DNA of 64,000 nt from Solanum dulcamara (GCF_947179165.1 NC_077242.1:27476097-27540096); one strand, 5' to 3'; positions 34,999 through 46,246 are shown, counted from the stretch's first letter. Made by a program: numbers and translations. Notes: generated by a model not told the origin, from the sequence alone.

Positions 34999-36627
34999 CT
35001 TGAGAACATCATAACTATTGGTCAATGCATCAAAACATCATCATCATATCAACTTTATAACTTTTCTTTAACTGGTGTATGATAGGAACTTAATCGACAC
35101 TTAAGACTATGCGAGCTATTATATGAATCTGATGATCACCACATCAAAAAGGGGGAGGCTACCTTGCTAGGGTATACTCTATCATGATACTCTCTTTAAC
35201 TTTGCTATATGTGGATCCACTAGCTTTGCCATATTGGCACATTTAAATCTAGGCGGGCAATGCAATTAGGGTCTAATGGTTGCTTGGAGAATTCCATTGG
35301 GTAGCTATAATGGCTATCACACCAAATCCTATCTTCAAGTCCTCTCGGTGCTAAGTCATTATCCCAACGAAACTTTCATGAAAACATAATCATTAATATT
35401 TTAAGAAAATATAGTAATATATATCAATCCATCTTTATAAAGATAACATACGAATAACTCATCTATTAACTTGATTGATTCATAAGAATCCAAGAGTTGG
35501 TGAGAATTGTCCTTATCACATCTTTTAACATAATTGTGCAAGAATTGTCCTTATTGTACCATAACTTTGCTTAAATCATCATTGAAACATCATTCATAAT
35601 TGTTTTGCTTAACTCATCTTTGAACATCATTCATAAATTTTTCATTAAAATAACTCAAAAATCAAGATCATAACTCATAAATCATGCTTGAAAATTATAA
35701 TCATAACTCATAAAACATACTTGAAACTAGCATATTGCATAGGTCTTTGAAATTTATCCTCAAATCATGCAATATAATGTGAATTATGCTTAATTAGGCT
35801 AATAATGTTGAAATATATCATAATTAAGAAGTTCCAATGCAAATCATGAAATTAGGGCTTTTAGAAGAATAAACCATAAGAGATTTGAGAAGAAATCTTT
35901 GGAATTCCATGGGTGAAAGGTCCTAAGAATGAATCCCCACAAACTTTGACCTTTAAAAGCCCTAAATTGCAGAGAATTGAATCTTGACCTTGAAGAAATC
36001 CTTAGAATTTGCTTGAGTAGGAAAGAGACTTGGAGAGCACACTTTTAGAGAGAACATTTTGATTTAGAGTGTTAGGATAAGAATGAGAGGGTTAGTATGG
36101 CTTAAGGCAGTTAATAGGTTAGAATAAACTCTCAAAACCATCTATATTCATTATTGAAAACATGGGGAATGACCAAAATACCCCAACTAAAAAACTGAAC
36201 TGAACCTGTATGGGGAACCCCACCATGGTCCGTGAACCTTACCACGGCTTGTGTTGGTGGTCGTGGTGACTGACTTGGAAATATGTCTGAAGGTATCTTC
36301 CTCCACAAGCCATAAAATAGCCCATGAAGTGATCCACGGCCCGTGGTGAGGGTCGTGAAGTGGAGGTTGACTGGGGTCTGAGATGGATGCCTACCACGGA
36401 GGCCACCACAGCTCGTAGTGCCCACCATGGACCATGGTTCCTCACATGGTTCTCACTCAAGATCCATGATTACACTAGGTTGGACTACGAGGGATCTTCA
36501 TGGCTTATGGTCTCTTGCACGGCCCGTGAAGGGCTCCGTGAAGGCCACCTGGTGCCAAAAACTGAGATTTTCTGAGAAAATTCCTTTGAATCTCATTTTC
36601 TGACTTTCCAACTTTTGAAGTGTTACA
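34999..36627 (-). repeat. LTR of element C, piece 3 of 3
   Basis: Completes an LTR of about 2.18 kb when the D and E insertions are removed. The minus-strand start TGTAACACTTC is at 36627. The donor region near 35945 is mutated (AAGTTTGT). To its right are 20 bp and then a PPT that belong to element F. Confidence 0.85.
36215..36545. promoter_or_regulatory. CACGG/CCGTG palindrome cluster, LTR C
   Basis: Copies include CATGGTCCGTGA, CACGGCTTGTG, CCACGGCCCGTGG near 36333, CATGGACCATGG and CACGGCCCGTGAA near 36514. Same word and same U3 position as in LTRs B and D. Confidence 0.6.
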
Positions 36628-36662
36628 AAATATTTGAGGACGTTACAACTATATCCCCCTTA
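36628..36662 (-). other. LTR start and PPT of element F
   Basis: On the minus strand AAGGGGGATAT (36661-36651) is followed by TGTAACGTCC starting at 36647. After 20 bp the LTR of element C begins. The 3' LTR of F was therefore entered or cut 20 bp from its start. Confidence 0.6.
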
Positions 36663-36699
36663 AGAAATGTTTTCTTAAAATTTACCTAACACTAGTCCC

Positions 36700-37870
36700 A
36701 GATTGAGTGTGGATATTCAGGCCGCATGTCTGATTCTCGCTCCTAGGTGGCTTCCTTTTGAGAATGGTTCTTCCAAAGTACCTTTACTAAGGGGATTTTT
36801 TTTCTAAGTCATTTTACTTTAGGTGATTGAATTAAGATAGGTTCTTCTTTATACGTCAAGTTGGAATTAACCTCAATAGATTCAACTGAAAAAAATCAGA
36901 TGGGTCAGAACGATATCTTCTGTGCATAAAAACATGGAAGACAACTTGAATCTTGTCTAACTCAGGTGGCAATGCTAATTTATATGCAACTAGTCCCACT
37001 CTTTCAAGTATCTCATAAGGTCTAATAAATTGAGGGTTAAGAATACTTTATCACCAACTTAATGCTCAACATCATGCGTATTAAGATCAGGGTATGGCTT
37101 TTTTCTATTAGAAGCAATCTTTAGACAATCTTTGATCACTTTTACCTTATCTTTCATTTGTTGCATAATTTTATGACCAATAAGTTATTTTTCACCAGCT
37201 TTACTCCAACAAAGAGGGATCCAATATTTTCTTTTGTATAAGGCTTCATAGGGAGGCATTCCAATAATTGATTGGTAGCTATTATTGTAATTAAACTTTA
37301 TCAAATACAAGTGTCTGTCCTAACTATTCTCAGACTCAATAGTGCAAGCTTAAAGCATATCATCCAAAATTTGTTTCATTCCTTCTGACTGACCATTTGT
37401 CATGGAATGGATCAAAGTTCTAAACTTCAAATTAGTACCCAAGGGTTCCTTCAAGCTACCCCAACCTCTAGATGTAAACCTTGGGTCTCTATCAAATACA
37501 ATAAAAATAGGGATCCTATGCAGTCTTACAATCTCATTAATGTACAATTCAGCTAAATGCTCAAGTGGGTAATCCATCCTGACTGTGAAGAAGGGACACT
37601 CTTTGTTAGACTATACACTGTCACCCATATTGCATCATTATTTCGTTGAGTGCGAGGAAGTCCCAAAACAAAGTCCATATTTATTTTTTCCCATTTCCAT
37701 TCTGATATCGACAACGATTGTAGCAAACCAACTAGTACTTGATGTTCTGCCTTTACTTGTTGACAAACAAAAAATTTTGAAATGAACTCCGCAATGTCTT
37801 TATTCATACCATTCCACAAAATATTCTTTGATGGTCTGGTACATCTTCTTACCTCCAAGATGCATTGCAT
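36700..37870 (-). pseudogene. int: Integrase of element F
   Basis: The frame 37870-37553 holds MNKDIAEFISKFFVCQQVK (zinc-binding segment, with CxxC reduced to FFVC) and MDFVLGLPRTQRNNDAIWV; the first catalytic Asp context is lost (VYSLTK). The frame 37577-37350 holds VFDRDPRFTS with the second Asp and GQSEGMKQ with the catalytic Glu intact. The distal part (36700-37350) is broken. Confidence 0.7.
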
Positions 37871-38029
37871 ATATATGCCTCATTGATGATTTCTCTCCTC
37901 AATTTTTCCTTATTATGGAAACATAACCTATTTTGATAAAACATGATATCATCCTTTGTTAATGTAAAATTAAACTTTTCCCCATTTTGAACTTCTTTGG
38001 TCAATTTTGCAAGTTTCTCATATAACTTT

Positions 38030-38700
38030 GTGCTTCTTTCACCTGTTCAATAATATTTGCTTGACTTGAAAATTGGCAACAGCTGAACCATCTGAATCAA
38101 GTTCTAAATAAATATTCATAGATCTTAACTCAAAAATCAAAGGTAATGGACTCATAGATAAGCTTACGAAGGATGTGCAACTTAAGACATCTACTACCAT
38201 ATTGGTTGTATCAGGATGATAGTCAATTGTGCAATCATAAGCTTTGATGAGTTCAAGCCATTTATGTTGTCTTAAGTTTAGATTTTTCTGATTACCCAGG
38301 TACTCTAAGCTCTTGTGATTAGTGAATATATGACATTTTTTCCCATACAAATAATGCCTCCATATCTTCAAGGCAAACACTATAGCAGCAAGTTCTAGAT
38401 TATGAGTAGAATAATTCAATTCATATGGTTTTAATTTTTGAAAGGCATAAGAAATAACTTTCCTTTCTTGCATCAAAACACATCACAGATCATGATGAGA
38501 AGCGTCACTATATATCACATACTCTTTCCCTTCAATTAGTAGAGTAAGTATAGGAGCTTGTGTCAATAAAAATTTAAAAGTTTCAAAGCTCTCTTGGCAT
38601 TTGTCATCCCAAGTGAACATTACTTTTTTTTTCTAGAGTTAAGTCAAAGGAGAGGCTATAATGGAGAGCCTTTAAACCTTTTGTAGTATCCTTCCAAGCC
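38030..38700 (-). pseudogene. RNase H and connection of element F
   Basis: The 145-codon frame 38476-38039 has [18 protein letters not shown] (Glu) and [11 protein letters not shown], where the third catalytic Asp is Asn. VVDVLSCTS replaces the usual Ala-Asp-Ala segment but keeps Asp. The N-terminal part with the first Asp (near 38500) is in another frame. Confidence 0.7.
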
Positions 38701-38899
38701 CAAGAAACTTTCTTACCTTCGTCGGACTTTTGGAATGTTTTCCTTCACCAATTGCTTGAATTTTACTAAGATCCACCTTTACACCTTTGATTAACACAAC
38801 ATATCCTAGAAAAGTCACTTTATTAAGCTAAAATTCACACTTAAAAAGTTTAGCATAATGTTCTTTCTCCTTTAAAATTTTGTAAAATAATCCAGAGAT
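38700..38899 (-). pseudogene. RT of element F, C-terminal part
   Basis: Readable on the minus strand as LFYKILKEKEHYAKLFKCEF and then KVRKFLGL, the thumb and connection. Separated from the rest of RT by the LTR fragment at 38900-39258. Confidence 0.65.
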
Positions 38900-39258
38900 G
38901 TGTAACATCCCTCAAAAATGATTACAAGTACCTTAAGAATACCTTGGGAATAGGCCTCTCATGTAATGCATTATTCTTAATCTTTTTGGAAAATTTGAGT
39001 TTGGAATATTGATTAGGGGGTTAAAACCTATGGAAAAATAGTTTCGGTGGATTTTTAGGACCTGTATATCGAAAGATAGATTTTTGAAGGAATTGCACAA
39101 AACAGTAAGGTGAGCGATAAGTCCACGTCACAACTTGCTCACCTCCACGTCGGGGACCTGGCGATGATTTTCATGACCGAAATTAGTTTTTAGTAAGAGC
39201 GTTTTAGACTTTTCCCAAATTCTTAGATAATGAACCTAGACGTTTTTAGACTTTTACC
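38900..39258 (+). repeat. LTR-E-family fragment inserted in RT of element F
   Basis: Begins TGTAACATCCCTC and parallels the first 320 bp of solo LTR E (blocks CAAGTACCTTAAGAAT, CCTTGGGAATAGG, GAACCTAGACGTTTTTAG). It stops just before the TATA position. RT reading resumes on both sides. No clear target duplication, so deletion after insertion is likely. Confidence 0.75.
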
Positions 39259-39990
39259 AAGATCTTTATCATGAGCTTCACTGCTCTTGAAATATATTAA
39301 AGAATCATCTATAAAGACCACAAAAAATTAATCAAAATAAGGCTTAAATATTCAATTCATTAGATCCATCAATATTGCAAGAGCATTAGTCAACCCGAAT
39401 GGCATCACCAAAAATTCGTAATGATCATATAGAGTTCTAAAAGTAGTTTTAGGAACTTCTTTCTCTCTAACGCACAGTTGATGATATTCAGACCTCAAAT
39501 CAACCTTTGAGAATAATTTATCACCCTTCAATTGGCCAAAAAAATCATCGATACTTGGCAGTGGATATCTATTTATGATTGTTATTTTGTTCAATTTTCT
39601 ATAGTCAATATATAGCCTAAGAGTGTCATCTTTCTTCTTTACAAACAACATAGGGGTGCCCCAAGTAGAAACATTTGGATGGATAAAAACTTTCTCAAGA
39701 ATTTCTTTTAATAGAGTTTTCAATTTTCTTAATTCTACTGGATCTATTTTATAAGGAGCGATAGAAATAGGATTATACCCAAAAATAAGCTCGATCTGGA
39801 ATTGAACTTCTCTTTTGACGGGCAACCTCAAAAGATTTTCTGGAAAAACCTTTGGAAAACCACACATAGTGGGCATGTCTTTAATACAAGGAATCTCCAA
39901 CCATGTATCAACTATGTGAGCAAGATATGTATCACAACTATGACGAATCATCTTTATTGCCAAGGCTGCAAAAATAATACTAGATGTCAA
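39259..39990 (-). pseudogene. Reverse transcriptase of element F
   Basis: The 212-codon frame (39990-39352) runs from the protease-RT linker through [21 protein letters not shown] (motif A Asp intact) and MPFGLTNA. Just beyond it FIDDSLIYF keeps both catalytic Asp. The longest uninterrupted RT in the window. Confidence 0.8.
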
Positions 39991-40736
39991 TGATCTTTCA
40001 CCTTATACAATGATGTGTGAAAATGTAGGATCTTTAAAAGTCACATGCTTTGAACTACAACCCACTACTTCATGATAATTATAAAGCCAATCCATCCCGA
40101 TAATAATATCAAAATCTTGAAAAGACATTTTAATCAAATCAGTATATTTTAAATCACAAAGGGACAAGCTCGATAAATTTGATTACAAAATACTTGATAA
40201 CCCAAGGACTTTCTACCAGTACATCATAATTAAGTCTCATGATTTTTATATTTTTAGAAAGAACAAGTGATGAACAGATATAGGAATATGTATAACCAGG
40301 ATCAAATAGTGTAAACACACATAATCCATATTAGTGAAATTTACCGACAACCACATCCTATCCATCTTGATCATCCCTCTACCTTACAACCTAAGCTCGT
40401 ACAGTAGCCTTTGATCCACTAGCTTAATTTGCTCCACTTTTCCCCAATATTTAGGTGGTTTTAGGTCTTTCTCCTTTATTGGTTTGAGGAGAATTAGTAG
40501 AAGGCTTCTGAATCAATCCTTCAATGGAAAAGGAAAAAATATGATTAAGAACACGATAATCCTTCACTCTATGATCAAAGCTCCCAGATTAAAACATGCA
40601 CCAGAAGCTTTCCTGCAAGTGCCATAATGATTATCTTACAAGTTGGAACGCGAGTATTGCCTTGGCCATAATTCAGAGTGCTAGCTGTAGAAAAATTTGA
40701 TCTGATTTGCTTATATTGAAATAACCTATTAACACT
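39991..40736 (-). pseudogene. Protease and end of gag, element F
   Basis: Protease-like sequence (near 40300-40000) is broken. A knuckle-like series of Cys and His residues (Cys-His-Tyr-Gly, then Ala-Cys-Phe-Asn-Leu-Gly) can be read at about 40640-40580. The region ends at the start of LTR G1. Confidence 0.5.
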
Positions 40737-40799
40737 TGTATGACTCTGAAAGTTGAAAGACCAAATCAACGAAGATTTGGAGGAGTTTCGTCACTATGC

Positions 40800-41160
40800 C
40801 AGTCTATGGATCGACCTACGACTCGTAGGAGTTTCTACGGATCATAGGATGGACCCGTAAGAATGATACTGAGGAAGGAAACCTGGTTAAGTATGGGGAA
40901 GGTCTACGAGTCAAGTTTATGACTTATAGACATATTGACGACTCATAGAGTGAGTTGTAGAATGCATGTCTTATTTTGGGAAAAATACAAGCTTTAGATC
41001 TTTTGCTATAACTCAATAGGAATAGTCATAGAAATATTAACGATTCATAGATGGACTCATAGAAGAAGATTAGAGAATCAGGTTTTCAGGGTTACCAGGA
41101 CGAGTTGTTTCTATGATCCGTACAAATAGTTATGATTTTTAAGGTCCAGTCATAGGGTCC
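40800..41160. promoter_or_regulatory. CTACGACTCGTAG palindrome cluster, LTR G1 U3
   Basis: The clean copy CTACGACTCGTAGG is near 40812. Diverged copies include CTACGGATCATAGG, CTACGAGTC, ATGACTTATAG, GACGACTCATAG, GAGTTGTAG, ACGATTCATAG and GACTCATAG. They recur about every 20-35 bp, with TCG to TCA and TACG to TATG changes. Confidence 0.6.
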
Positions 41161-41210
41161 TCCGACCAGGAATGAATAAGGGTGTTTTATTCCTTTCCTA
41201 TTTTGTGTTC

Positions 41211-41448
41211 AATGAATCTAGACACTTTTGGAGTATAATTAAGAACTTATAAATACCTCAACCCTTCAAAATTTCTCCTATTCTAATTTATTCTCAAAAT
41301 TTTCAAAGGCTTTTGAGGGTCCTCTCTCGAGGTTTTCTCCTACTAGTCAAGGCTAGAATTTCAAGAACACAAGTCTCCTTTTCAATATCAAGGCTATAAT
41401 TTATCAAGGTATGTGTGATTTTATTCATGGGTGTCTTTTACCCATGAA
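41211..41448 (+). promoter_or_regulatory. LTR G1 promoter, leader, splice donor and hairpin
   Basis: AATGAATCTAGACACTTTTG box at 41211, TATAAATA at 41248-41255, about 130 nt of leader, AAG|GTATGT (41406-41414), then stem TTCATGGGT (41424-41432), a 7-nt loop, and ACCCATGAA (41440-41448). Relative to element H one outer C-G pair is T-A on both sides. Confidence 0.55.
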
Positions 41449-42827
41449 GTCCCAAGGTTTTCCTCAAAAATATCCTCAATTTTAATTATTTTCTAACCCT
41501 AGATTGATGATACTGCATTAAGTTGTTTCAATTATGTTTTTACTTGGCTTAAATGATTTTTATGAGCAAGATTCTATTTTAATTGGATGATTTCAAGTTA
41601 TTTTACAAGTGCCCATGCATAAAGCTATGTTCAATGATAATTTCCGTGAACTATGATCATGAATTTCAATGTAGGCTTTATGAATTATGTTTGAGACTTG
41701 TGAATGAACGATGAAGATTATAAATGATGATTCAATGATGTTCAAGTAAATTCTTATGGTGTGATAAGGAAAATTCTCACACAATCATATTAATGAGGTG
41801 ATACGGACAATTCTCACAAATATTATGGATTCTTATGAATCACTATCTTAATGACCTACTCTTATGACTATTTTCATCATGATGTTATTAATAATGTTTT
41901 AATGAGTTCCATTGGGATATTGACTAAGCACCAAGAGGACTTTTAAGGTGGGTTCGGTCCGATAACCAAAGGCCTGTTACCCAAGAGAATCCTAGTAGCA
42001 ACCTAAAGTGTCAAAGTACGTTGCCCTCGTAGGTTGCCTTTAAGGCCTAGCTAGTGGATCCACATATAGCTCACGATGTTAAAGATGTTCTCATAGAGTC
42101 TACCTTGGCTTATAGACTTTCTCTTCTAGATTTGGGAGTTACATCGAATTCCATATTATAGCTCGCATGATCTTAGATGTCAGTTAAAGGTATCATCCCA
42201 CACAAGTTAAATGAGATGAAGTAAATTCTACTATTATGTTTATGATTCATTGACCACAAGTTTTTAATATGATTGCAAATGCTTTTCAAGTCTCATTCAT
42301 TCTTTTCATTATATTGGTCATGCATCTTATGTTGATATTTATTATGTTTGTATTCTCAGTATTCATGCATACCTCACATACTTAGTACTTTCTATGTATT
42401 AACTCATATTTTGACTACATTATATCATAATATAGGAACGGACGATTACGCTACGCATCTTATTCGTGGCTAGAGCTTACTATTTCTAGGGTTGTTTGGT
42501 GAGTCCTTATTCATCCAGGAAGAGACTTGCTTTCCCATTTTTACTTTTGACTCTTTTATGTTAGGGTAAGCTAGGAGCTTTTCCTAATCTCCCATCTAGT
42601 TACATAGAGGCATGTTTAGATATTGAGTTGATGTATTCCATTCTTGGGCATATGAATTAAGTTTTCTTTTATTCCTAGACTTCTATTATTGAGATTGTTC
42701 TTTTGCTTGTTTTGTTATGTTTTACTTGACCTTACGAATGTAATGTAGGATAAGAGGCTTGGTTGGGATTCTTTAGGTTTCCAATCATCGTGTCACTCCT
42801 AGAGTCTAGCTTGGGGTATGACAAACT

Positions 42828-42839
42828 TGGTATTAGAGC
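42828..42839 (+). other. PBS of element G, tRNA-Met type
   Basis: TGGTATTAGAGC, one C-to-T change from TGGTATCAGAGC, four bases after the LTR end. Confidence 0.85.
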
Positions 42840-43038
42840 ACAAGGTTTAGGACTAGGAAGTCTAATATGCCACATCAAGTAGATTCTTGTTCATGGATTT
42901 AAAGTGCACCATATCTATGAATAGGAGGATATGAGGCATCTTAGGAAAAATGTCACTTATTTCATGATCTATGTTGTGCAATAGAGTAATATTCTAAGTG
43001 TTTCCCTTCTAATGATTGTTGTTTGAGATTTTCAGAAA
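42840..43038 (+). promoter_or_regulatory. Leader and splice acceptor of element G
   Basis: Ends with CTTCTAATGATTG and then GAGATTTTCAG (AG at 43034-43035), directly before the expected gag start. The start codon has become ATA (43039-43041). The branch-point-like CTAAT lies about 23 nt upstream of AG. Confidence 0.5.
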
Positions 43039-44250
43039 ATACTTCCATGAAGAGCTCCCAGACGAAGGAACGTTGAGGAGGAGAAACAAGCTCCAAATAA
43101 TCCCTTGAATAAGCATGTCTCTCATGTCAAGTTTCGAGCAGTTTTCTAAGTACTTGCTCAAGATATGATGGGTCAACCCAACCGCAAAGTGGTTTCTCTC
43201 ATGAACCCTAATATGGGTATGGCAGCGACAAGGGTTCGTGACTTTATGAGGATGAATCTTCCAGAGTTTAGGGGTTTTAAGAAGGATGAGGATCCACAAG
43301 AATTTGTGACATTATTCATAAGATTGTGGAGATAATAGGGGTTAGCTAGGTAGAAAGGGCGGAGTTGGATACTTGACAATTGAAAATTATTGATAGAATA
43401 TGGTTTGATTAATGGAAAATTGAGAGGCCTAGAGAGGCGGGTCCCGTGAATTAAAAGAATTCAAAGAAGTGTTTCTTGATTGCTTTTTCCCATTGGAGTT
43501 AAGGGAGGCCAAGATACAAGAGTTCATCAATCTTAAACAAGGAAATATGAGTGTGAGGGAGTATGCCCTCAAGTTCACTCAATTTTCAAAATGCCCCATT
43601 TATGGTTCCCGACCAAGAGCTTGTATGAGCAAGTTCGGTTCGGGTGTGTCATATTTGGTGTCTAAAGAATGCAAGATGGCTATGTATATTAGGGAAATGG
43701 ATATCTCTAGAATTATGACCCAGTAAAGAAACTAGAGTATGAAAAGCTAAAGGAGAAAGCTCGAGAGTCCAAAAAAGCAAAGATCGATAGTGGTGATTTC
43801 TCTCAAGCTAGATCATGAAATGGTGGGCATCCTCAATTTGGACAAAGATATTCCAGTCAAGGTTCTTTAAATGATCCTACACCAAGGTTTGACAAAGATA
43901 CGATGCCCAAACCTAAGCCAAAAGAAAGAGTCCCAAATGGACAAGTTATACCCGCATACAAGAAGTGTGGGAAGAATCACAAGGGAGAGTGTCTAGTGGG
44001 ATCTAATGTGTGCTACATGTATGGAAAGCCGGGTCATCATGGTAAGGAGTATAGAATTAAAGAAGGTTTTCCTCAAGGACAAGTTGCTTATGGAGGGCAA
44101 GTGCAACAAGGTGCCCAAGCTCAACCAAAAGGGGATCACCATAATAATCGGTTTTATGCTCTTCATGCTAGGCAAGAGTTAGAGGAGACTCTTGATGTTT
44201 TTACCGGTATGTTGGGGGTATTTCACTATGACGTTCATTCCTAATTTGAC
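43039..44250 (+). pseudogene. gag: gag of element G
   Basis: The capsid-like domain is readable from about 43198 (RVRDFMRMNLPEFRG) and in the frame 43469-43726 (LELREAKIQEFINL, VREYALKFTQFSK). The frame 43903-44244 holds two Cys/His segments. In the second the knuckle reads CYMYGKPGHHGKEY, so two of the metal-binding Cys are Tyr. Several stops. Confidence 0.8.
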
Positions 44251-45412
44251 TTTGGTGCAAATTTCTCTTATGTTACTCCTTATGTGGCTATGAGTTTTGA
44301 TGTTAGCCCTGAGATATTGTTGGAGACTTTTTTTATTTATACTCCCGTAGGTGAGTTAGTTATGGCTAAAAGAGTCTATAAAAATTGTCCAGTTTTGGTA
44401 TTTCAAAAAGTTACTGCATGTGATCTAGTTGAACTAGATATGACCAATTTTGATGTCATCCCTGGTATGGATTGACTATATGCATGTTATGCCTTTATTG
44501 ATTGTAGAACTCGTGTGAATAGGTTTCAATTTCCTATTGAGCCGATCCTATAATGGAAAAGTAGTTATTCCGTGTTTAAGGGTCAATTCATCTTATTCCT
44601 TAAAGCTCTGAAAATAATTTTCAAAGGTTTCATCTACCATCTTGTATTGGTTAGGGATACAAATTCAAAAGCCCCTACTCTAGAGTCAGTCCCTTTTGTT
44701 AATGAGTTTTCAGATGTGTTTCCCGATGATCTACTTGGTGTTCCTCCCAAAATAGAAATTGACTTTGGCATAGACTTTCTTCCCAACACCCAACCTATTT
44801 CTATTCCTCCTTACTGAATGGCCCAGGCGGAGCTAAAAGAGTTAAAGGATCAATTGAAAGAATTATTGGTTAGGGGTTTTATTAGACCAAGTATATCTCT
44901 ATGGGATTCTCCCATTTTGTTTGTTAGAAAGAAGGATGGTTCACTTCGTATGTGTATCAACTATCGACAATTGAATAAAGTGACTATAAAGAATAAGTAC
45001 CCAATTCCAAGGATAGATGATTTGTTTAACCAATTGCAAGGGGCAAGCTACTTCTCTAAAATTGCTTTCTGTTCCGATTATCACCAATTAAGGGAGAGGG
45101 AGTGTGATATTCCTAAGACGGTATTTCAAAAAAAGGTATGGCCATTTCAAATTTCTAGTTATGTCTTTTGGACTAACCAATGCCCCTGCAACCTTCATGG
45201 ACTTTATGAATAAGGTGTTCAAGCAATATATAGACATATTTGTGATTGTGTCTATTGATGATATTTTTATTTACTCGCAGAGTGAGAAGGAGCATGCCAA
45301 TCATTTGAAGATAGTGTTGCAAGTAATTAGAGATCGTCAATTGTTTGCTAAGTTTAGCAAGTGTGAATTTTGGTTGAGATCGGTTGCTTTTTTTGGTCAC
45401 ATTGTTTCCAGT
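44251..45412 (+). pseudogene. Protease and RT of element G, first part
   Basis: Protease from about 44250 (FDFGANFSYVTP), broken at 44475. RT from 44572: [11 protein letters not shown] and INYRQLNK. Motif A reads SKIAFCS, so the catalytic Asp is Ala (codon 45064-45066). A 1-bp shift follows near 45130. MSFGLTNAP and SIDDIFIYS, with both Asp intact, lie in the next frame, up to FGHIVSS at 45412, where the foreign insert starts. Confidence 0.8.
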
Positions 45413-46246
45413 GCTAGAAGACCACTGGAAGACACCCAGGACTATAGCATGTCATAAAAGAAGCACACTGGATGGGCGTGCTTCGATCATGTCTCCGGGG
45501 CACTGTTGAATGTACATATCATGAACGCGAGGTACAGGATACCAGGCCGAGAAACCTGGGCAACCATTCCCCTATAGAGCATTCTAGTGTGTTGTGGATT
45601 CTTATCCAAGACTTGTATCATTTGATGATGCCATGTGAATCGCTAGAAATATGTGAAGTGTATGGATAATCCAATAATAAAAGTTTCGTAATGGGACTAG
45701 AGGAGGCTACCACGAGACAAAAGATCTTCTTTCAAAAGAGATTTTATTCATACGTGCGACTCTCACCACATATGGATCGCCCAAAGACTCCAAAATCCAT
45801 CTCGAGCCCTTTCTTCCAACTCTTCTCTCCAATCCTCAATCAAACTTGCATTTTTGGCTACATACTTATAGCGATAAAAGGGAATATTTCTTATTATTTA
45901 TTATTTCTAGTTGAAAAAGGTAATTGTATGAGCCTTTGCTTCGAGAACGTTCACACGGCTATTAATGAATAAAAAGTGTTGGTATACTTTGTGAAATATT
46001 CCTTATGTATACGCAATTAATAATCCCAGAGGGAATCCGGATCTTGAGTGAACCTCAAAGCCATGCCAGCCTGGAGTTAATTCTTTCTATGGAGAGCCCT
46101 TTTTTAAGACCTAATCTAGGCATTAGCCATTTAAAAAGATGGATTTAGGTTTTGAAGGTAGATCAAAAACCTCAGCGAAGGTCACCGAACACGAAAAAGA
46201 TATGAAAGGTGTTAGACAGTGGACCACTTAAACTACTTAGTTAGAG
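45413..46246 (+). other. Foreign insert in RT of element G, possibly mitochondrial DNA
   Basis: About 834 bp unrelated to any element here separates RT codons that are adjacent in element H (near 52485). It is richer in GC in its first half than its surroundings. Stretches around 45560-45720 (for example CTTATCCAAGACTTGTATCA and GGCTACCACGAGAC) resemble plant mitochondrial sequence as I remember it, and GTGCGACTC at about 45757 looks like a group II intron 5' end. No database check was possible. No clear target duplication. Open frames within it are not credible genes. Confidence 0.45.

Larger units (their letters stand above)
36663..40736 (-). mobile_element. Element F, internal region (3' part), reverse strand
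   Basis: Contains, on the minus strand, a zinc-knuckle-like gag end, protease, RT, RNase H and integrase of a Ty3/gypsy element more divergent than B, D, G and H. Element G inserted at 40737, so the rest of gag and the 5' LTR of F lie beyond G and outside the window. An LTR fragment interrupts RT. Confidence 0.75.
40737..42823 (+). repeat. 5' LTR of element G
   Basis: Starts TGTATGACTC, ends GGGTATGACA, followed by AAC and the PBS. It matches the 3' LTR at 60200 and onward. The palindrome cluster is at 40800-41160, the promoter, donor and hairpin at 41211-41448. Confidence 0.88.

Noticed and set aside
40800..41160. CRISPR-like spaced repeats in the CTACGACTCGTAG and CACGG clusters
   Set aside because: The repeats are short, palindromic and diverged with irregular spacing, lie inside eukaryotic LTRs, and have no cas genes near them.
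43009..43379. Minus-strand ORFs over the start of gag in element G
   Set aside because: Shadows of the forward gag, which has recognisable capsid-like segments.
45472..45972. ORFs inside the insert at 45413-46246 as new genes
   Set aside because: Short, no start context, no domain, and they do not span the insert. Fossil organelle-like DNA is the simpler reading.
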